A DNA stretch of 64,000 bases from G965197675 sp965197675 (GTDB lineage Bacteria > Chloroflexota > Dehalococcoidia > Plut-88900). The notes beneath the pieces are model-generated. The model saw nothing but the letters and a program-made list of their open reading frames with translations. It searched no databases and was not told the DNA's origin. Position 1 is the stretch's first letter, and every line of letters starts with the position of its first letter. The DNA lies in contig OZ240221.1 in the NCBI GenBank assembly GCA_965197675.1, positions 1,426,001-1,490,000 of the forward strand, given 5' to 3'. The position numbers and the translations under genes were made by a program. Positions 51,979-60,687 of this stretch are shown piece after piece.

Positions 51979-52523
51979 GTCAAGCCTATATCTATCCACG
52001 CAGAGAGCATCACCACACTGCTAGAGGAGTCCGTTCCCAAGGAGGCCACAAAGGGCCAAGTCAGACACCAGCTATCTTGCTGACCAACGCTGAGGGTCAC
52101 GGCAAAGGTGGGTGGTTGGGGGACGGAGTTCTCATTCCGGAGCAGCTAACGTTTTCTCAGGAAACTAGGAATCGGCCGATATCAGTTTGAGGAGGACTAT
52201 ACAAGAGTGAGTTAGGGCCATAGGCTTGCCGAGGGAACAAATCAGGGCATTGACGACCAAACTGAATGACGCTCCGGCCCAATCCTTCCATATAGAGAGG
52301 TGGAACCATGGTGAAGCGTAGTGGAGGGGGAATATGGGTCTTGGCACGAACACAGGACTGAAATAGTTTAGGTAGCGCGGTTGCACATAATACCCTCCTG
52401 GGCTATCATCACCGATGGCTTAGTACCATTCCAAACTTAGAGTCGGCACAAAAATCAAGTATTAGTTGGCCTCGCTATGACTGGGCGAGGCTAATTTGAA
52501 ACATCATCAGATAGAGTAAACGA
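51979..52523. other. intergenic region upstream of ahcY; leader hairpin, no gene seen
   Basis: No gene seen. A strong hairpin stands at 52461-52495 shortly before ahcY. I compared the region by eye with the SAH, SAM-I and SAM-II riboswitch cores and could not match them. Confidence 0.5.
52461..52495 (+). promoter_or_regulatory. leader hairpin before ahcY
   Basis: GCCTCGC (52469-52475) pairs with GCGAGGC (52485-52491) around the loop TATGACTGG, and ATTA/TAAT extends the stem after a GTTG bulge. It ends 28 bases before the ahcY ATG. Possible roles are a ligand-binding leader or attenuator. The following sequence is not T-rich enough for a standard terminator. Confidence 0.45.
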
Positions 52524-53795
52524 ATGAAAAACACATCGATTTCTGGCCACATAAAGGACACTTCGCTGGCCGCAGAAGGGATGACTCGTATCGACTGGGC
52601 AGCCCGAGAGATGCCAGTATTGAGGCTCATTAAAGAGCGCTTTGCTAAAGAGAAGCCCCTCCAAGGAACTAGAATTGCGGCTTGTCTCCACGTCACGACC
52701 GAGACGGCCAATCTGGTTTCGTCATTAAAGGAGGGCGGCGCCGAAGTGGCCCTTTGCGCCAGCAATCCGTTGAGCACCCAGGACGACGTGGCGGCAGCGC
52801 TGGTATCCGAGTATGAAATCCCCGTTTTCGCCATCAAAGGGGAGGATGATAAGACCTACTATGAACACATCCATAGCACCCTGGATATGAAGCCCCACAT
52901 AACACTGGATGATGGAGCGGACCTGGTGGCGACGATACATCAGGAACGCACGGAGCTGTTGGAGCCTATGGTGGGAGGCATGGAGGAGACTACCACAGGA
53001 GTCGTCAGACTTCGTAGTATGTCAAAGGCGGGAGAGCTTCGCTATCCGATCATCGCCGTCAATGAAGCGGACACCAAGCATTTCTTCGATAATCGATACG
53101 GTACTGGTCAAAGTACCACCGACGGAATAACTCGAGCCACCAATATCCTTTGGGCAGGGAAAAAGGTGGTGGTGTGCGGCTACGGCTGGTGCGGTCGAGG
53201 AATCTCTATGAGAGCTCGGGGGCTGGGCGCCCAAGTCATAGTTACCGAAGTGGACCCCATCAGAGCCCTCGAAGCGGTGATGGACGGATACCAGGTGATG
53301 CCGCTGCTGGAGGCTTCCAGGCTAGGCGATATGTTCATCACCGTAACAGGGGGGCTGAATACCATAGACCGAGGGCATATAGAAGCCATGAAAGACGGTG
53401 CAATCCTGGCTAATAGCGGGCATTTCAACGTAGAGATAAACATAGACGCACTGAAGGATATGTCTCAGGGCCACCGGACATTGCGTCCTTTCGTCGAGGA
53501 GTACACGCTGAAGGATGGCAGGCGTATACATCTGTTGGGAGAGGGCCGCTTGATAAACCTGACTGCCGCGGAAGGGCACCCGGCCAGCGTTATGGACATG
53601 AGCTTCGCCAACCAGGCCCTTTGCGCCGAGTATATAGTGGACTCAGCCAAAGCACTGACACCGGGGGTACACCGTGTGCCCGTAGGGATAGATGAGGAAG
53701 TGGGTAGGCTAAAGCTGCAGTCCTTAGGCATCGATATAGATGCTCTAAAGGAAGAACAACAGGAGTATCTGGAGAGCTGGGAGAGTGGTACTTAG
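52524..53795 (+). CDS. ahcY: adenosylhomocysteinase
   Basis: A 423-residue NAD-dependent enzyme that hydrolyses S-adenosylhomocysteine to adenosine and homocysteine, keeping methylation going. Visible are CLHVTTETANLV, DDGADLVATIHQERTELL, and the Rossmann segment VVVCGYGWCGRGISMRARGL followed by VIVTEVDPIRALEA. The C-terminal tyrosine-containing region is also normal. It is of the shorter bacterial/archaeal form without the extra insertion. metK follows in the same direction after 48 bp. Confidence 0.96.
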   Translation: MKNTSISGHIKDTSLAAEGMTRIDWAAREMPVLRLIKERFAKEKPLQGTRIAACLHVTTETANLVSSLKEGGAEVALCASNPLSTQDDVAAALVSEYEIPVFAIKGEDDKTYYEHIHSTLDMKPHITLDDGADLVATIHQERTELLEPMVGGMEETTTGVVRLRSMSKAGELRYPIIAVNEADTKHFFDNRYGTGQSTTDGITRATNILWAGKKVVVCGYGWCGRGISMRARGLGAQVIVTEVDPIRALEAVMDGYQVMPLLEASRLGDMFITVTGGLNTIDRGHIEAMKDGAILANSGHFNVEINIDALKDMSQGHRTLRPFVEEYTLKDGRRIHLLGEGRLINLTAAEGHPASVMDMSFANQALCAEYIVDSAKALTPGVHRVPVGIDEEVGRLKLQSLGIDIDALKEEQQEYLESWESGT

Positions 53796-53843
53796 AAGAC
53801 GAGATACTAACCACTCTTCACGCGATTACGCAAGGAGGAAAAC

Positions 53844-55106
53844 ATGTCTACTTCTTTCATGACATCTCAGTCTCACCTATTTACATCGGAATCAGCCACA
53901 GAGGGTCACCCGGACAAGCTGTGCGATCAGATATCCGACGCGGTGTTGGATAGCATCATGGCCAATGATCCCCGAGGCCGCGTAGCTTGTGAGACCTCGG
54001 TTACGACAGGCATAGTTCTCGTTACTGGGGAGATAACCACGGATACCTACGTGGATATTCCCAAACTGGTCAGGGATACCATCCGCTCTACTGGGTACGT
54101 CCACGCCGAGTACGGGTTCGATTACGAGACGTGCGGGGTGATAGTCTCGATAAAAGAGCAATCAAAGGATATCGCTATAGGTGTGGACCGCTCGGTGGAA
54201 GCGAAGGAGCAGGAGCTACCCTACAACAATGAGGAAGACTTCGATCGCATCGGTGCGGGAGACCAAGGGATGATGATTGGGTTCGCCTGCAATGAGACAC
54301 CCGAGCTGATGCCCTTGCCTATATACCTTGCTCATAAGCTGTGCCGGAAGCTGGCAGAGGTGAGGAAGGATGGAACGCTGCCATACCTTCGCCCAGACGG
54401 TAAGTCTCAGGTAACAGTCGAGTACCGCTATGGGGTGCCCCAGAAGGTGGAAACAGTGGTGTTGAGCGCCCAGCACGATCCGGGAGTAGCTCAGAGCGTA
54501 ATTAAAGACGATCTGCTGGAGCACGTAATATCCGACGTAATCCCCAAGCAGCTTCGCAGCAAGAAAACCAAGTATTTCGTTAATCCCACGGGTCGCTTCG
54601 TTACAGGCGGACCCGTGGCTGATGCGGGGCTTACCGGCCGTAAGATAATAGTGGACACGTACGGCGGGATAGCGCGGCATGGCGGCGGCGCCTTCTCAGG
54701 TAAGGATCCCACGAAGGTGGATCGTTCGGCAAGCTATGCCGCTCGATACGTTGCCAAGAACGTAGTGGCTGCGGGTCTCACCGACCGACTGGAGATTCAG
54801 CTGTCCTACGCCATAGGCGTTGCTCAACCCATATCTATCTGTATCGAAACTTTCGGTACGGGCAAGGTCGCCGACGAGCTTATTCTAGAGCTCATCAACA
54901 AGCATTTCGACCTTAGGCCTGCGGCTATAATTAAAAATCTGAACTTACTGCAACCCATCTACAGATCTACAGCGTGCTATGGCCACTTTGGCAGGAATGA
55001 TCTGAACCTGCCTTGGGAAGAGACAGACAAGGCTGTGGTCTTGAGGGCTGAGGCCGGACTCAAGGGCGCTTCTCCCAACACCTGGGCTCAAGAACAGACT
55101 GGATAA
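53844..55106 (+). CDS. metK: S-adenosylmethionine synthetase
   Basis: A 420-residue enzyme that makes SAM from methionine and ATP. It shows FTSESATEGHPDKLCDQISD at the N-terminus, GAGDQGMMIGFACNETPELM, and GGGAFSGKDPTKVDRSASYA with the phosphate-binding loop. AAGGAGGAAAAC precedes the ATG. With AhcY, MtnP and MtnA nearby, the methyl cycle and methylthioadenosine salvage are clustered. Confidence 0.97.
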   Translation: MSTSFMTSQSHLFTSESATEGHPDKLCDQISDAVLDSIMANDPRGRVACETSVTTGIVLVTGEITTDTYVDIPKLVRDTIRSTGYVHAEYGFDYETCGVIVSIKEQSKDIAIGVDRSVEAKEQELPYNNEEDFDRIGAGDQGMMIGFACNETPELMPLPIYLAHKLCRKLAEVRKDGTLPYLRPDGKSQVTVEYRYGVPQKVETVVLSAQHDPGVAQSVIKDDLLEHVISDVIPKQLRSKKTKYFVNPTGRFVTGGPVADAGLTGRKIIVDTYGGIARHGGGAFSGKDPTKVDRSASYAARYVAKNVVAAGLTDRLEIQLSYAIGVAQPISICIETFGTGKVADELILELINKHFDLRPAAIIKNLNLLQPIYRSTACYGHFGRNDLNLPWEETDKAVVLRAEAGLKGASPNTWAQEQTG

Positions 55107-55241
55107 AGCCCCTGCTACTCTCTCAAGCGTGAGTTGGATCCTAAGTGAGTCTAGGCTGGCTGTGATTTCTTCGCCTCCATACTTTAAAATCGGTATGGTA
55201 TGCTAACTCTGGGGACAGCGCTCAGGTTATAAAGGTGGCTT

Positions 55242-56669
55242 TTGTCCAGCACGATTAGGTTCGGTACCGACGGCTGGCGAGGAATAATAGCCGAGGATTT
55301 CACCTTCGACAACGTCAGGGTCTGCGCTCAAGGCGTCGCCAAGTACGTCAAAGACGAAGGTCTGACAGACCGGGGAGTGGTGGTAGGCTATGACACCCGT
55401 TTCCTATCAGACAAGTTTGCCGAGGAAGTAGCTCAGGTCCTGGCAGGTAATGGTATCAAAAGCTATCTGTGCCCCGACCCCACCCCGACACCTGTCGTGA
55501 GCTTTGGTGTGCTCCACCACAAGGCAGGGGGAGGAGTAGTTATCACCGCCAGCCACAACCCGGCCACGTGGAACGGTTTTAAATACAAACCCGAGTACGC
55601 GGGAAGCGCCTCTCCAAAAGTGGTTCAGGCCCTGGAAAGAAACATCAAGGGGGTAATGGAATCGGGAGAGGTTTCTTCTGCTTCCCTGGAGCACGGCATC
55701 AAGGGGGGATGGATCAGCTACACCGACTTGAAGTCATTCTATCAAGATCACGTCTCTAGATTGGTAGACCTGGAGAGCCTTCGGGAATCAGAATTGAAGG
55801 TGGTGGTGGACTCGATGTACGGAGCCGGAGCCGGCTACTTGAAGTCCCTGCTGGCGGGAGGTTCTACATCGGTTAGCGAGCTTCACGGCACTCGGAATCC
55901 CCTATTTCCTGGTTTCAAACAGCCGGAGCCTATAGCGCAGAACCTGAAGTCGTTGAGTCGTGGCGTCAAGATAAAAGGAGCCAACGTAGGGCTGGCCACA
56001 GATGGCGATGCCGACCGGTTGGGTATCGCGGACGAAAAGGGCAATATTCTTACCACCTTGCAAATATTCGCCCTCTTGGCCTTCTATCTTTTGGAGATGA
56101 AGGGGGAAAGAGGGGTCATCGTCAGGTCCATCACCTCTACCAGCATGATTGATCGCCTGGGCGACGTGTACGACGTGCCAGTCCTGGAAACGCCGGTTGG
56201 ATTCAAATATATCGGCCCCATGATGATCGAGAAGAAGGCATTGATGGGTGGAGAGGAGAGCGGTGGATTCGGATTCAGAGGACACATCCCGGAGCGAGAC
56301 GGTATCCTGTCTGCTCTTTATATATTGGATTTTATGACACAATCCAAGAAATCGCTCTCTCAGCTGTTGAAGGATCTGTATGATCTGGTGGGACCCCACC
56401 ACTACAAGAGAGTAGATATGCATCTGTCTCAGGAACTCAAAGGACATATCATAGATAGGCTATCTTCTCAGCCCCCCGCACTACTGAGCGGAAGCAGGAT
56501 ATCCAGGTGTGACACTAGTGATGGGTTCAAATATTACTTAGAAGATGGGAGCTGGCTTGTAATACGGTTTTCGGGAACCGAGCCCCTGGTGCGGATATAC
56601 GCTGAAAGCCGAAGCATGGGGCAGGTAGAGGAACTACTTTCAGCGGGGCGAGAGCTAGTAGGATTGTAA
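55242..56669 (+). CDS. phosphoglucomutase/phosphomannomutase family protein
   Basis: A 475-residue alpha-D-phosphohexomutase from a TTG start at 55242 with AAAGGTGG upstream. The four family motifs are present: IRFGTDGWRGIIAEDF, the phosphoserine loop VVITASHNPATWNGF, the metal loop ATDGDADRLGI, and the sugar-binding GGEESGGFGF with the C-terminal phosphate loop RFSGTEPLVRIY. It interconverts hexose 1- and 6-phosphates for cell-surface or storage sugars. The exact sugar is not fixed by sequence. Confidence 0.92.
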   Translation: MSSTIRFGTDGWRGIIAEDFTFDNVRVCAQGVAKYVKDEGLTDRGVVVGYDTRFLSDKFAEEVAQVLAGNGIKSYLCPDPTPTPVVSFGVLHHKAGGGVVITASHNPATWNGFKYKPEYAGSASPKVVQALERNIKGVMESGEVSSASLEHGIKGGWISYTDLKSFYQDHVSRLVDLESLRESELKVVVDSMYGAGAGYLKSLLAGGSTSVSELHGTRNPLFPGFKQPEPIAQNLKSLSRGVKIKGANVGLATDGDADRLGIADEKGNILTTLQIFALLAFYLLEMKGERGVIVRSITSTSMIDRLGDVYDVPVLETPVGFKYIGPMMIEKKALMGGEESGGFGFRGHIPERDGILSALYILDFMTQSKKSLSQLLKDLYDLVGPHHYKRVDMHLSQELKGHIIDRLSSQPPALLSGSRISRCDTSDGFKYYLEDGSWLVIRFSGTEPLVRIYAESRSMGQVEELLSAGRELVGL

Positions 56670-57002
56670 GGAACTTAGAGAGCCAGGCTCCCTGCTATGG
56701 ATTTCTCACTCGCTTTCAAAGCCCTTTACAGTCGCCGGCGGTAACCACGAACTGCTGAGGCGGCGTCGCATAGGATACACAGGAGAGTCGACAGGCTCTT
56801 ATGGCGAGTCCATTCCTGTGTATGGAAAATCCAGTCGAGGCCCCATCCACCCGGATAGCTACTCAGAGGACGGAAAGCTAAAAGGGATTCTCACTACTTG
56901 AGCCTGATGACGATGTTTTAGCGGGTCGGCGCCGAGCCTCAGGCAGCAACGAGTTAAAGATGAGGCTCGCTGCTGCCCCCGCGCCACACTTTCTCTCTTT
57001 GG
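56670..57002. other. convergent intergenic region with strong inverted repeats
   Basis: Between the phosphohexomutase gene (plus) and rpsI (minus). ATACACAGGA (56775-56784) and TCCTGTGTAT (56814-56823) form a perfect 10-bp repeat with an inner GGCTC/GAGTC pairing. A second strong hairpin lies at 56942-56977. This may be terminator structure or a small RNA. I could not match 6S, SRP or RNase P RNA. Confidence 0.55.
56942..56977 (-). terminator. candidate hairpin terminator of the ribosomal operon
   Basis: GGCAGCA (56942-56948) with TGCTGCC (56971-56977), plus GAG/CTC after a 2-nt internal loop on each side. It starts 26 bases beyond the rpsI stop codon. A T-run is lacking, so it is only a candidate. 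Confidence 0.4.
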
Positions 57003-57404
57003 CTAACGTTTGGTGTACTGTGGCGCCTTGCGAGCTCTCTTTAGGCCGTACTTCTTCCGCTCCTTGACTCTGGGGTCTCGAGTGAGGAGGCCGGCTTTCC
57101 TCAGGACTGGCCTCAGTTCTTCATTGGCGACAAGAAGAGCCCTGGCTATGCCGTGGCGAATGGCCTGCGCCTGGCCAGAGATACCACCACCGGCTACCTT
57201 AATGCTGGCGTTGTAGTTTTTCTGGAGCTGGGTCACCTTCAAAGGTTCCAATATGGTGTCCTGCCACGTCTGTCTGGTAAAGACCTCCTCGAAGGGCTTT
57301 CCATTGATGACAATCGCCCCTGCGCCAGGGAATAACCTCACACGGCAAACGGCACTCTTGCGCTTACCCGTAGCGTAAAAATAGCGTTCCTGTTTGTTGA
57401 CCAA
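57003..57404 (-). CDS. rpsI: 30S ribosomal protein S9
   Basis: A 133-residue S9, beginning ERYFYATGKRKSAVCRVRLF and ending in the positively charged tail GLKRARKAPQYTKR that reaches the P-site tRNA. GGGISGQAQAIRHGIARALL is also characteristic. It follows rplM by 9 bp and is the last gene of the operon. Confidence 0.97.
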   Translation of the reverse strand: MVNKQERYFYATGKRKSAVCRVRLFPGAGAIVINGKPFEEVFTRQTWQDTILEPLKVTQLQKNYNASIKVAGGGISGQAQAIRHGIARALLVANEELRPVLRKAGLLTRDPRVKERKKYGLKRARKAPQYTKR

Positions 57405-57413
57405 CTAAGTCTC

Positions 57414-58364
57414 CTACGATGGTTTCTCTTCCGACTGTTCAGATTCAGGTAGGTGGGAGGATTCCTCATGGGTGGCCGGTGGGGACACCCCCTCATCAGA
57501 GGTAGTTTCACTCTCCTCGGATGGTTCAACCACCGTCTCTGGCTCCTCTGCCACATCAGCGGGAGTGGAATCGGCCTCTGCAACAGGCGCAGCCTTCTCT
57601 TCATCCGAGGTCTCTGCTACTACGGCGGTGGTCTCCTGAAGCTCCTGGGACGGCAGCTCAGGCCCTTCGGTAGTGGACGTTCTCTCTTCTATGGCTTGAG
57701 ATGCCGGCTCCTCTTTTTGAGGAGGCACGTCCTCGGTTGGGATAGTTGCAGCTACGGCATGCTCTTCTTCAACCGTCTTGGGAGCCGCCTCTTCTGCTGC
57801 GGTTTCTTCAGTAATCTCCTCGGTGGCCCCTACAGCGACAGGTTCAGGGAGCTTGACTCTACTCTTCTTGGGCCGGCGTCGCATGACCGGCTTAGGCAGT
57901 CCTATCCAGACGGGACCCTCCTTGTCAATCTTCTCAGCCACCTTGATGCTGGCATTGACCTGCGCCTCGTGAGGATGGGAGTCCTCAGGATAAAGCTTGA
58001 GACGTTTCATCATCTGTCTACCCAGACGATTATGGGGGATCATACCTTTGACGGCATGCTTGATGACTCTGGTCGGGTGTTTGTCTATCATCTCGGACAG
58101 GGGCACGGCCCTGAGCCCGCCGGGGTACTGGGTGTGACGATAGTATATTTTGCTCTCAGCCTTTCCACCACTGACTTTAACGTGCTTGGAGTTTATGACT
58201 ATCACGAAATCCCCGGTGTTAGCATGAGGGGAGTAGATGGGCTTGTGTTTCCCCTTCAATAGCTGGGCTACTTTGGACGCGAGCCTTCCTAGAGGCTGCT
58301 CGGCGGCATCTATCACATGCCACTGAGGCCTCAAGTCCGACGCCTTTGGACTGTAAGTCTTCAT
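57414..58364 (-). CDS. rplM: 50S ribosomal protein L13 with long acidic C-terminal extension
   Basis: The first 135-145 residues are a normal L13: WHVIDAAEQPLGRLASKVAQ, HTQYPGGLRAVPLSEMI, AVKGMIPHNRLGRQMMKRLK. The frame then continues to residue 316. The part from about 171 is rich in Glu, Pro, Ala, Thr and Ser (EEITEETAAEEAAPKTVEEE) and is strongly acidic and probably disordered, more than doubling the normal size. Bases 165-170 (PKKSRV) are a short basic bridge. It sits between truA and rpsI. The extension has no family I recognise. Confidence 0.93.
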   Translation of the reverse strand: MKTYSPKASDLRPQWHVIDAAEQPLGRLASKVAQLLKGKHKPIYSPHANTGDFVIVINSKHVKVSGGKAESKIYYRHTQYPGGLRAVPLSEMIDKHPTRVIKHAVKGMIPHNRLGRQMMKRLKLYPEDSHPHEAQVNASIKVAEKIDKEGPVWIGLPKPVMRRRPKKSRVKLPEPVAVGATEEITEETAAEEAAPKTVEEEHAVAATIPTEDVPPQKEEPASQAIEERTSTTEGPELPSQELQETTAVVAETSDEEKAAPVAEADSTPADVAEEPETVVEPSEESETTSDEGVSPPATHEESSHLPESEQSEEKPS

Positions 58365-58371
58365 TTAGCTC

Positions 58372-59169
58372 TCAATCTTCGAAATATGGATGGCTGTAGT
58401 TGACTTTCATCAGGCACAAACCCTTGGCTGGCAAGGTTGCTCCTGCTGTATTTGGCCCTTTCTTATATACGAGTTGCCGAAGTTCCTGGACAGAGTTTTT
58501 GCCCAGTCCAACCCCTACCAGTGCTCCGACTGTACGACGCACCTGCTGAGGAAGGAAGGCGTTAGCCTCGATATCCACAGTTACCAGGTCGTCATCTCTG
58601 GCGATTTCTATTTTAAAAACGTTGCGAAGGGTGCTGGAGCTATCATGATCCAGGCCGCCGGTAAAAGCTACGAAATCATGGGTGCCGAGGAGATGCTTAC
58701 TAGCCTTCCTCATCACAGCTATGTCCAGCCTCTCACCTATTCGATGGCTAAATCTGTATCGAAGTGGAGAGTGAACGCTACGATTCAGGATGGTATATCG
58801 ATAGCATCTGCTAACCGCATCTCTCCGAGGATTAAACTCATCCGGCACCCTTACCGACTTGCGCAACGAGATGTCATCGGGAAGGTGGAAGTTCAGGGCT
58901 GCGGTAAAAGTTGGGGTAGGCAGCTTAGAAGAGGTAAGGAAGCTAACCACCTGACCTTCAGCGTGTGCTCCTGAGTCGGTGCGACTTGCGCCCGCTACTC
59001 GGATGTGCTCGCCCGTGAGCCTTTCCAAGGCCTTCTCCAACTTATCCTGGATGGTGGGGGTGTTGGACTGCCACTGAAAGCCACAGTACCTGGCCCCATC
59101 ATACTCGACGATAGAGGCGAGTCGGGTTGTAGTTCCCTCGACAGATTTCGTTCTATTGTTAAGGTTCAA
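58372..59169 (-). CDS. truA: tRNA pseudouridine(38-40) synthase
   Basis: A 265-residue TruA, with VEYDGARYCGFQWQSNTPTI and the catalytic aspartate in AGASRTDSGAHAEGQV. NFHLPDDISLRKSVRV and the C-terminal FLPQQVRRTVGALVGVGLG are typical. It modifies U38-U40 in the anticodon stem of several tRNAs. It is encoded in the ribosomal operon between rplQ and rplM, a common placement. Confidence 0.95.
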   Translation of the reverse strand: MNLNNRTKSVEGTTTRLASIVEYDGARYCGFQWQSNTPTIQDKLEKALERLTGEHIRVAGASRTDSGAHAEGQVVSFLTSSKLPTPTFTAALNFHLPDDISLRKSVRVPDEFNPRRDAVSRCYRYTILNRSVHSPLRYRFSHRIGERLDIAVMRKASKHLLGTHDFVAFTGGLDHDSSSTLRNVFKIEIARDDDLVTVDIEANAFLPQQVRRTVGALVGVGLGKNSVQELRQLVYKKGPNTAGATLPAKGLCLMKVNYSHPYFED

Positions 59170-59183
59170 CTCTACAGAAGGAT

Positions 59184-59537
59184 TTACTGCACCAGTTCCA
59201 GACGGACTATGGGAGCGCCATCACCCAAACGGGGGCTCAGCTTGATCAGCCGGGTATATCCTCCAGGGCGGTCTGCGTACCGCTCGGCCAACTCTTCGAA
59301 TACCTTGGATACTACAGACTTGGTAGCCACAAAGGACAACATTTGCCGGCGGGCGTGGAGGGTATTCTTCTTGCCTAGCGTAATCATCTTCTCTGTCAGG
59401 CTCTTGACCTCTTTGGCCTTGGCCTCTGTAGTAGATATGTGTTCGTGCCTGAGCAGGTCTGTGACCAGATTACGATACATAGCCAATCTATGGCTCGGTC
59501 TTCTACCCAGTGTTCGTCCAGCTACTCTGTGTCTCAT
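59184..59537 (-). CDS. rplQ: 50S ribosomal protein L17
   Basis: A 117-residue L17: MRHRVAGRTLGRRPSHRLAM, NLVTDLLRHEHISTTEAKAK, GGYTRLIKLSPRLGDGAPIV. The order rpoA-rplQ is conserved in bacteria. It starts 12 bp after the rpoA stop. Confidence 0.97.
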   Translation of the reverse strand: MRHRVAGRTLGRRPSHRLAMYRNLVTDLLRHEHISTTEAKAKEVKSLTEKMITLGKKNTLHARRQMLSFVATKSVVSKVFEELAERYADRPGGYTRLIKLSPRLGDGAPIVRLELVQ

Positions 59538-59548
59538 GATATGCCAAG

Positions 59549-60661
59549 CTATTCGTTAGGAGGGTCTACCTCAACAGGAGCGACTGCCTGGGCTTGATCG
59601 CCGCTTTCATCGGGTTCCTGGTCATTCCCAGGTACCCCTAACAACTCTATAGGTTGCTCTCCCTCTGCGGATGTCTCCTCCTCATCAGAGGAGGAGGGCA
59701 TTACTCCTTTGGCCTCCAGGTGCTCGTATAACTCCTGAAGGGACTTCTCTCCAAAGTTTCGGATATTAAGCAATTCGTCTTTGGGCTTTTCCAGCACTTC
59801 TCCCACTTTGTTGATGTCTGCCCTTTTCAAACGGTTGAGGGTGCGGGCGGAGAGACCAAGATTATCGATAGGCAGGCTATACAGATCCGGAGGGATGGAT
59901 AGTGCTAGGGGTAGTTTTTCGGCACCCTGCTCCAGGACCTTTCCAGTGTTAGCGAAGAGGAAAAAATAGTCCACAAGGGCGTTCCCCGCCTCTCGCACAG
60001 AGTCGATGGGAGTCACTGTGCCATCGGTCGATACCTCTAGAATCAGCCGCTCTTTGTCTATATCCTGACCGATTCGCACGTTTTCCACATCATAGTTGAC
60101 TTTACGGACCGGGGAGAAGATAGCGTCGACAGGAAGGGCGCCAATAGAAAGGCCTTCGGCTTTGTCGGCGGAGATAAATCCCCTTCCTCTCTCCACGTTG
60201 AACTCGACAGAGAGCCGTCCGGCTTCGGTGTCGACAGTAGCCAGATGAAGCTCGGGGTTGGCCACCTCGTACTCTGCGGATGGGCTGATGTCTCCTGCCG
60301 AGGCCTCGCCCTGGCCTCTGATGTCCAACACCAATCGCCCCGGATCATTGGAGTGACTTCGGAGGCGAATGGCTTTTACATTCAACAGGAACTCGGTAAC
60401 GTCCTCAACCACGTAGGGGATAGTAGAGTACTCGTGCTGGACACCATCTATCTTGACCCAGGTGATGGCAGCACCCATGATGGAGCTGAACAGCACCCGA
60501 CGCATGGAGTTGCCCAGGGTGACCGCCAAGCCTCTCTCCAACGGCTCAATGCTGAATTTACCGTAGGTATCGGATTTTTCGATGATCTCTATGGTGGGCT
60601 TTACGATGGTATTCGAAATATCTACCCCTAACTCTGACTGGCTTGTTAGTTGTAGAGTCAC
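59549..60661 (-). CDS. rpoA: RNA polymerase subunit alpha
   Basis: A 370-residue alpha subunit. The N-terminal domain has GKFSIEPLERGLAVTLGNSM and RRVLFSSIMGAAITWVKIDG, used for assembly. The C-terminal domain reads IDNLGLSARTLNRLKRADIN and RNFGEKSLQELYEHLEAKG, which contacts UP elements and activators. After it a short acidic tail of about 45 residues extends beyond the usual end (SSSDEEETSAEGEQP). Confidence 0.97.
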   Translation of the reverse strand: MTLQLTSQSELGVDISNTIVKPTIEIIEKSDTYGKFSIEPLERGLAVTLGNSMRRVLFSSIMGAAITWVKIDGVQHEYSTIPYVVEDVTEFLLNVKAIRLRSHSNDPGRLVLDIRGQGEASAGDISPSAEYEVANPELHLATVDTEAGRLSVEFNVERGRGFISADKAEGLSIGALPVDAIFSPVRKVNYDVENVRIGQDIDKERLILEVSTDGTVTPIDSVREAGNALVDYFFLFANTGKVLEQGAEKLPLALSIPPDLYSLPIDNLGLSARTLNRLKRADINKVGEVLEKPKDELLNIRNFGEKSLQELYEHLEAKGVMPSSSDEEETSAEGEQPIELLGVPGNDQEPDESGDQAQAVAPVEVDPPNE

Positions 60662-60687
60662 TGAATATACTCCTCTTCTTAAGTTGC

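Noticed and set aside
51979..52523. SAM or SAH riboswitch before ahcY
   Set aside because: Conserved cores of the classes I know could not be found. Only the hairpin is reported.
57453..58262. Long plus-strand frame (269 codons) opposite rplM
   Set aside because: Antisense shadow of the repetitive acidic tail of L13. It has no family features.
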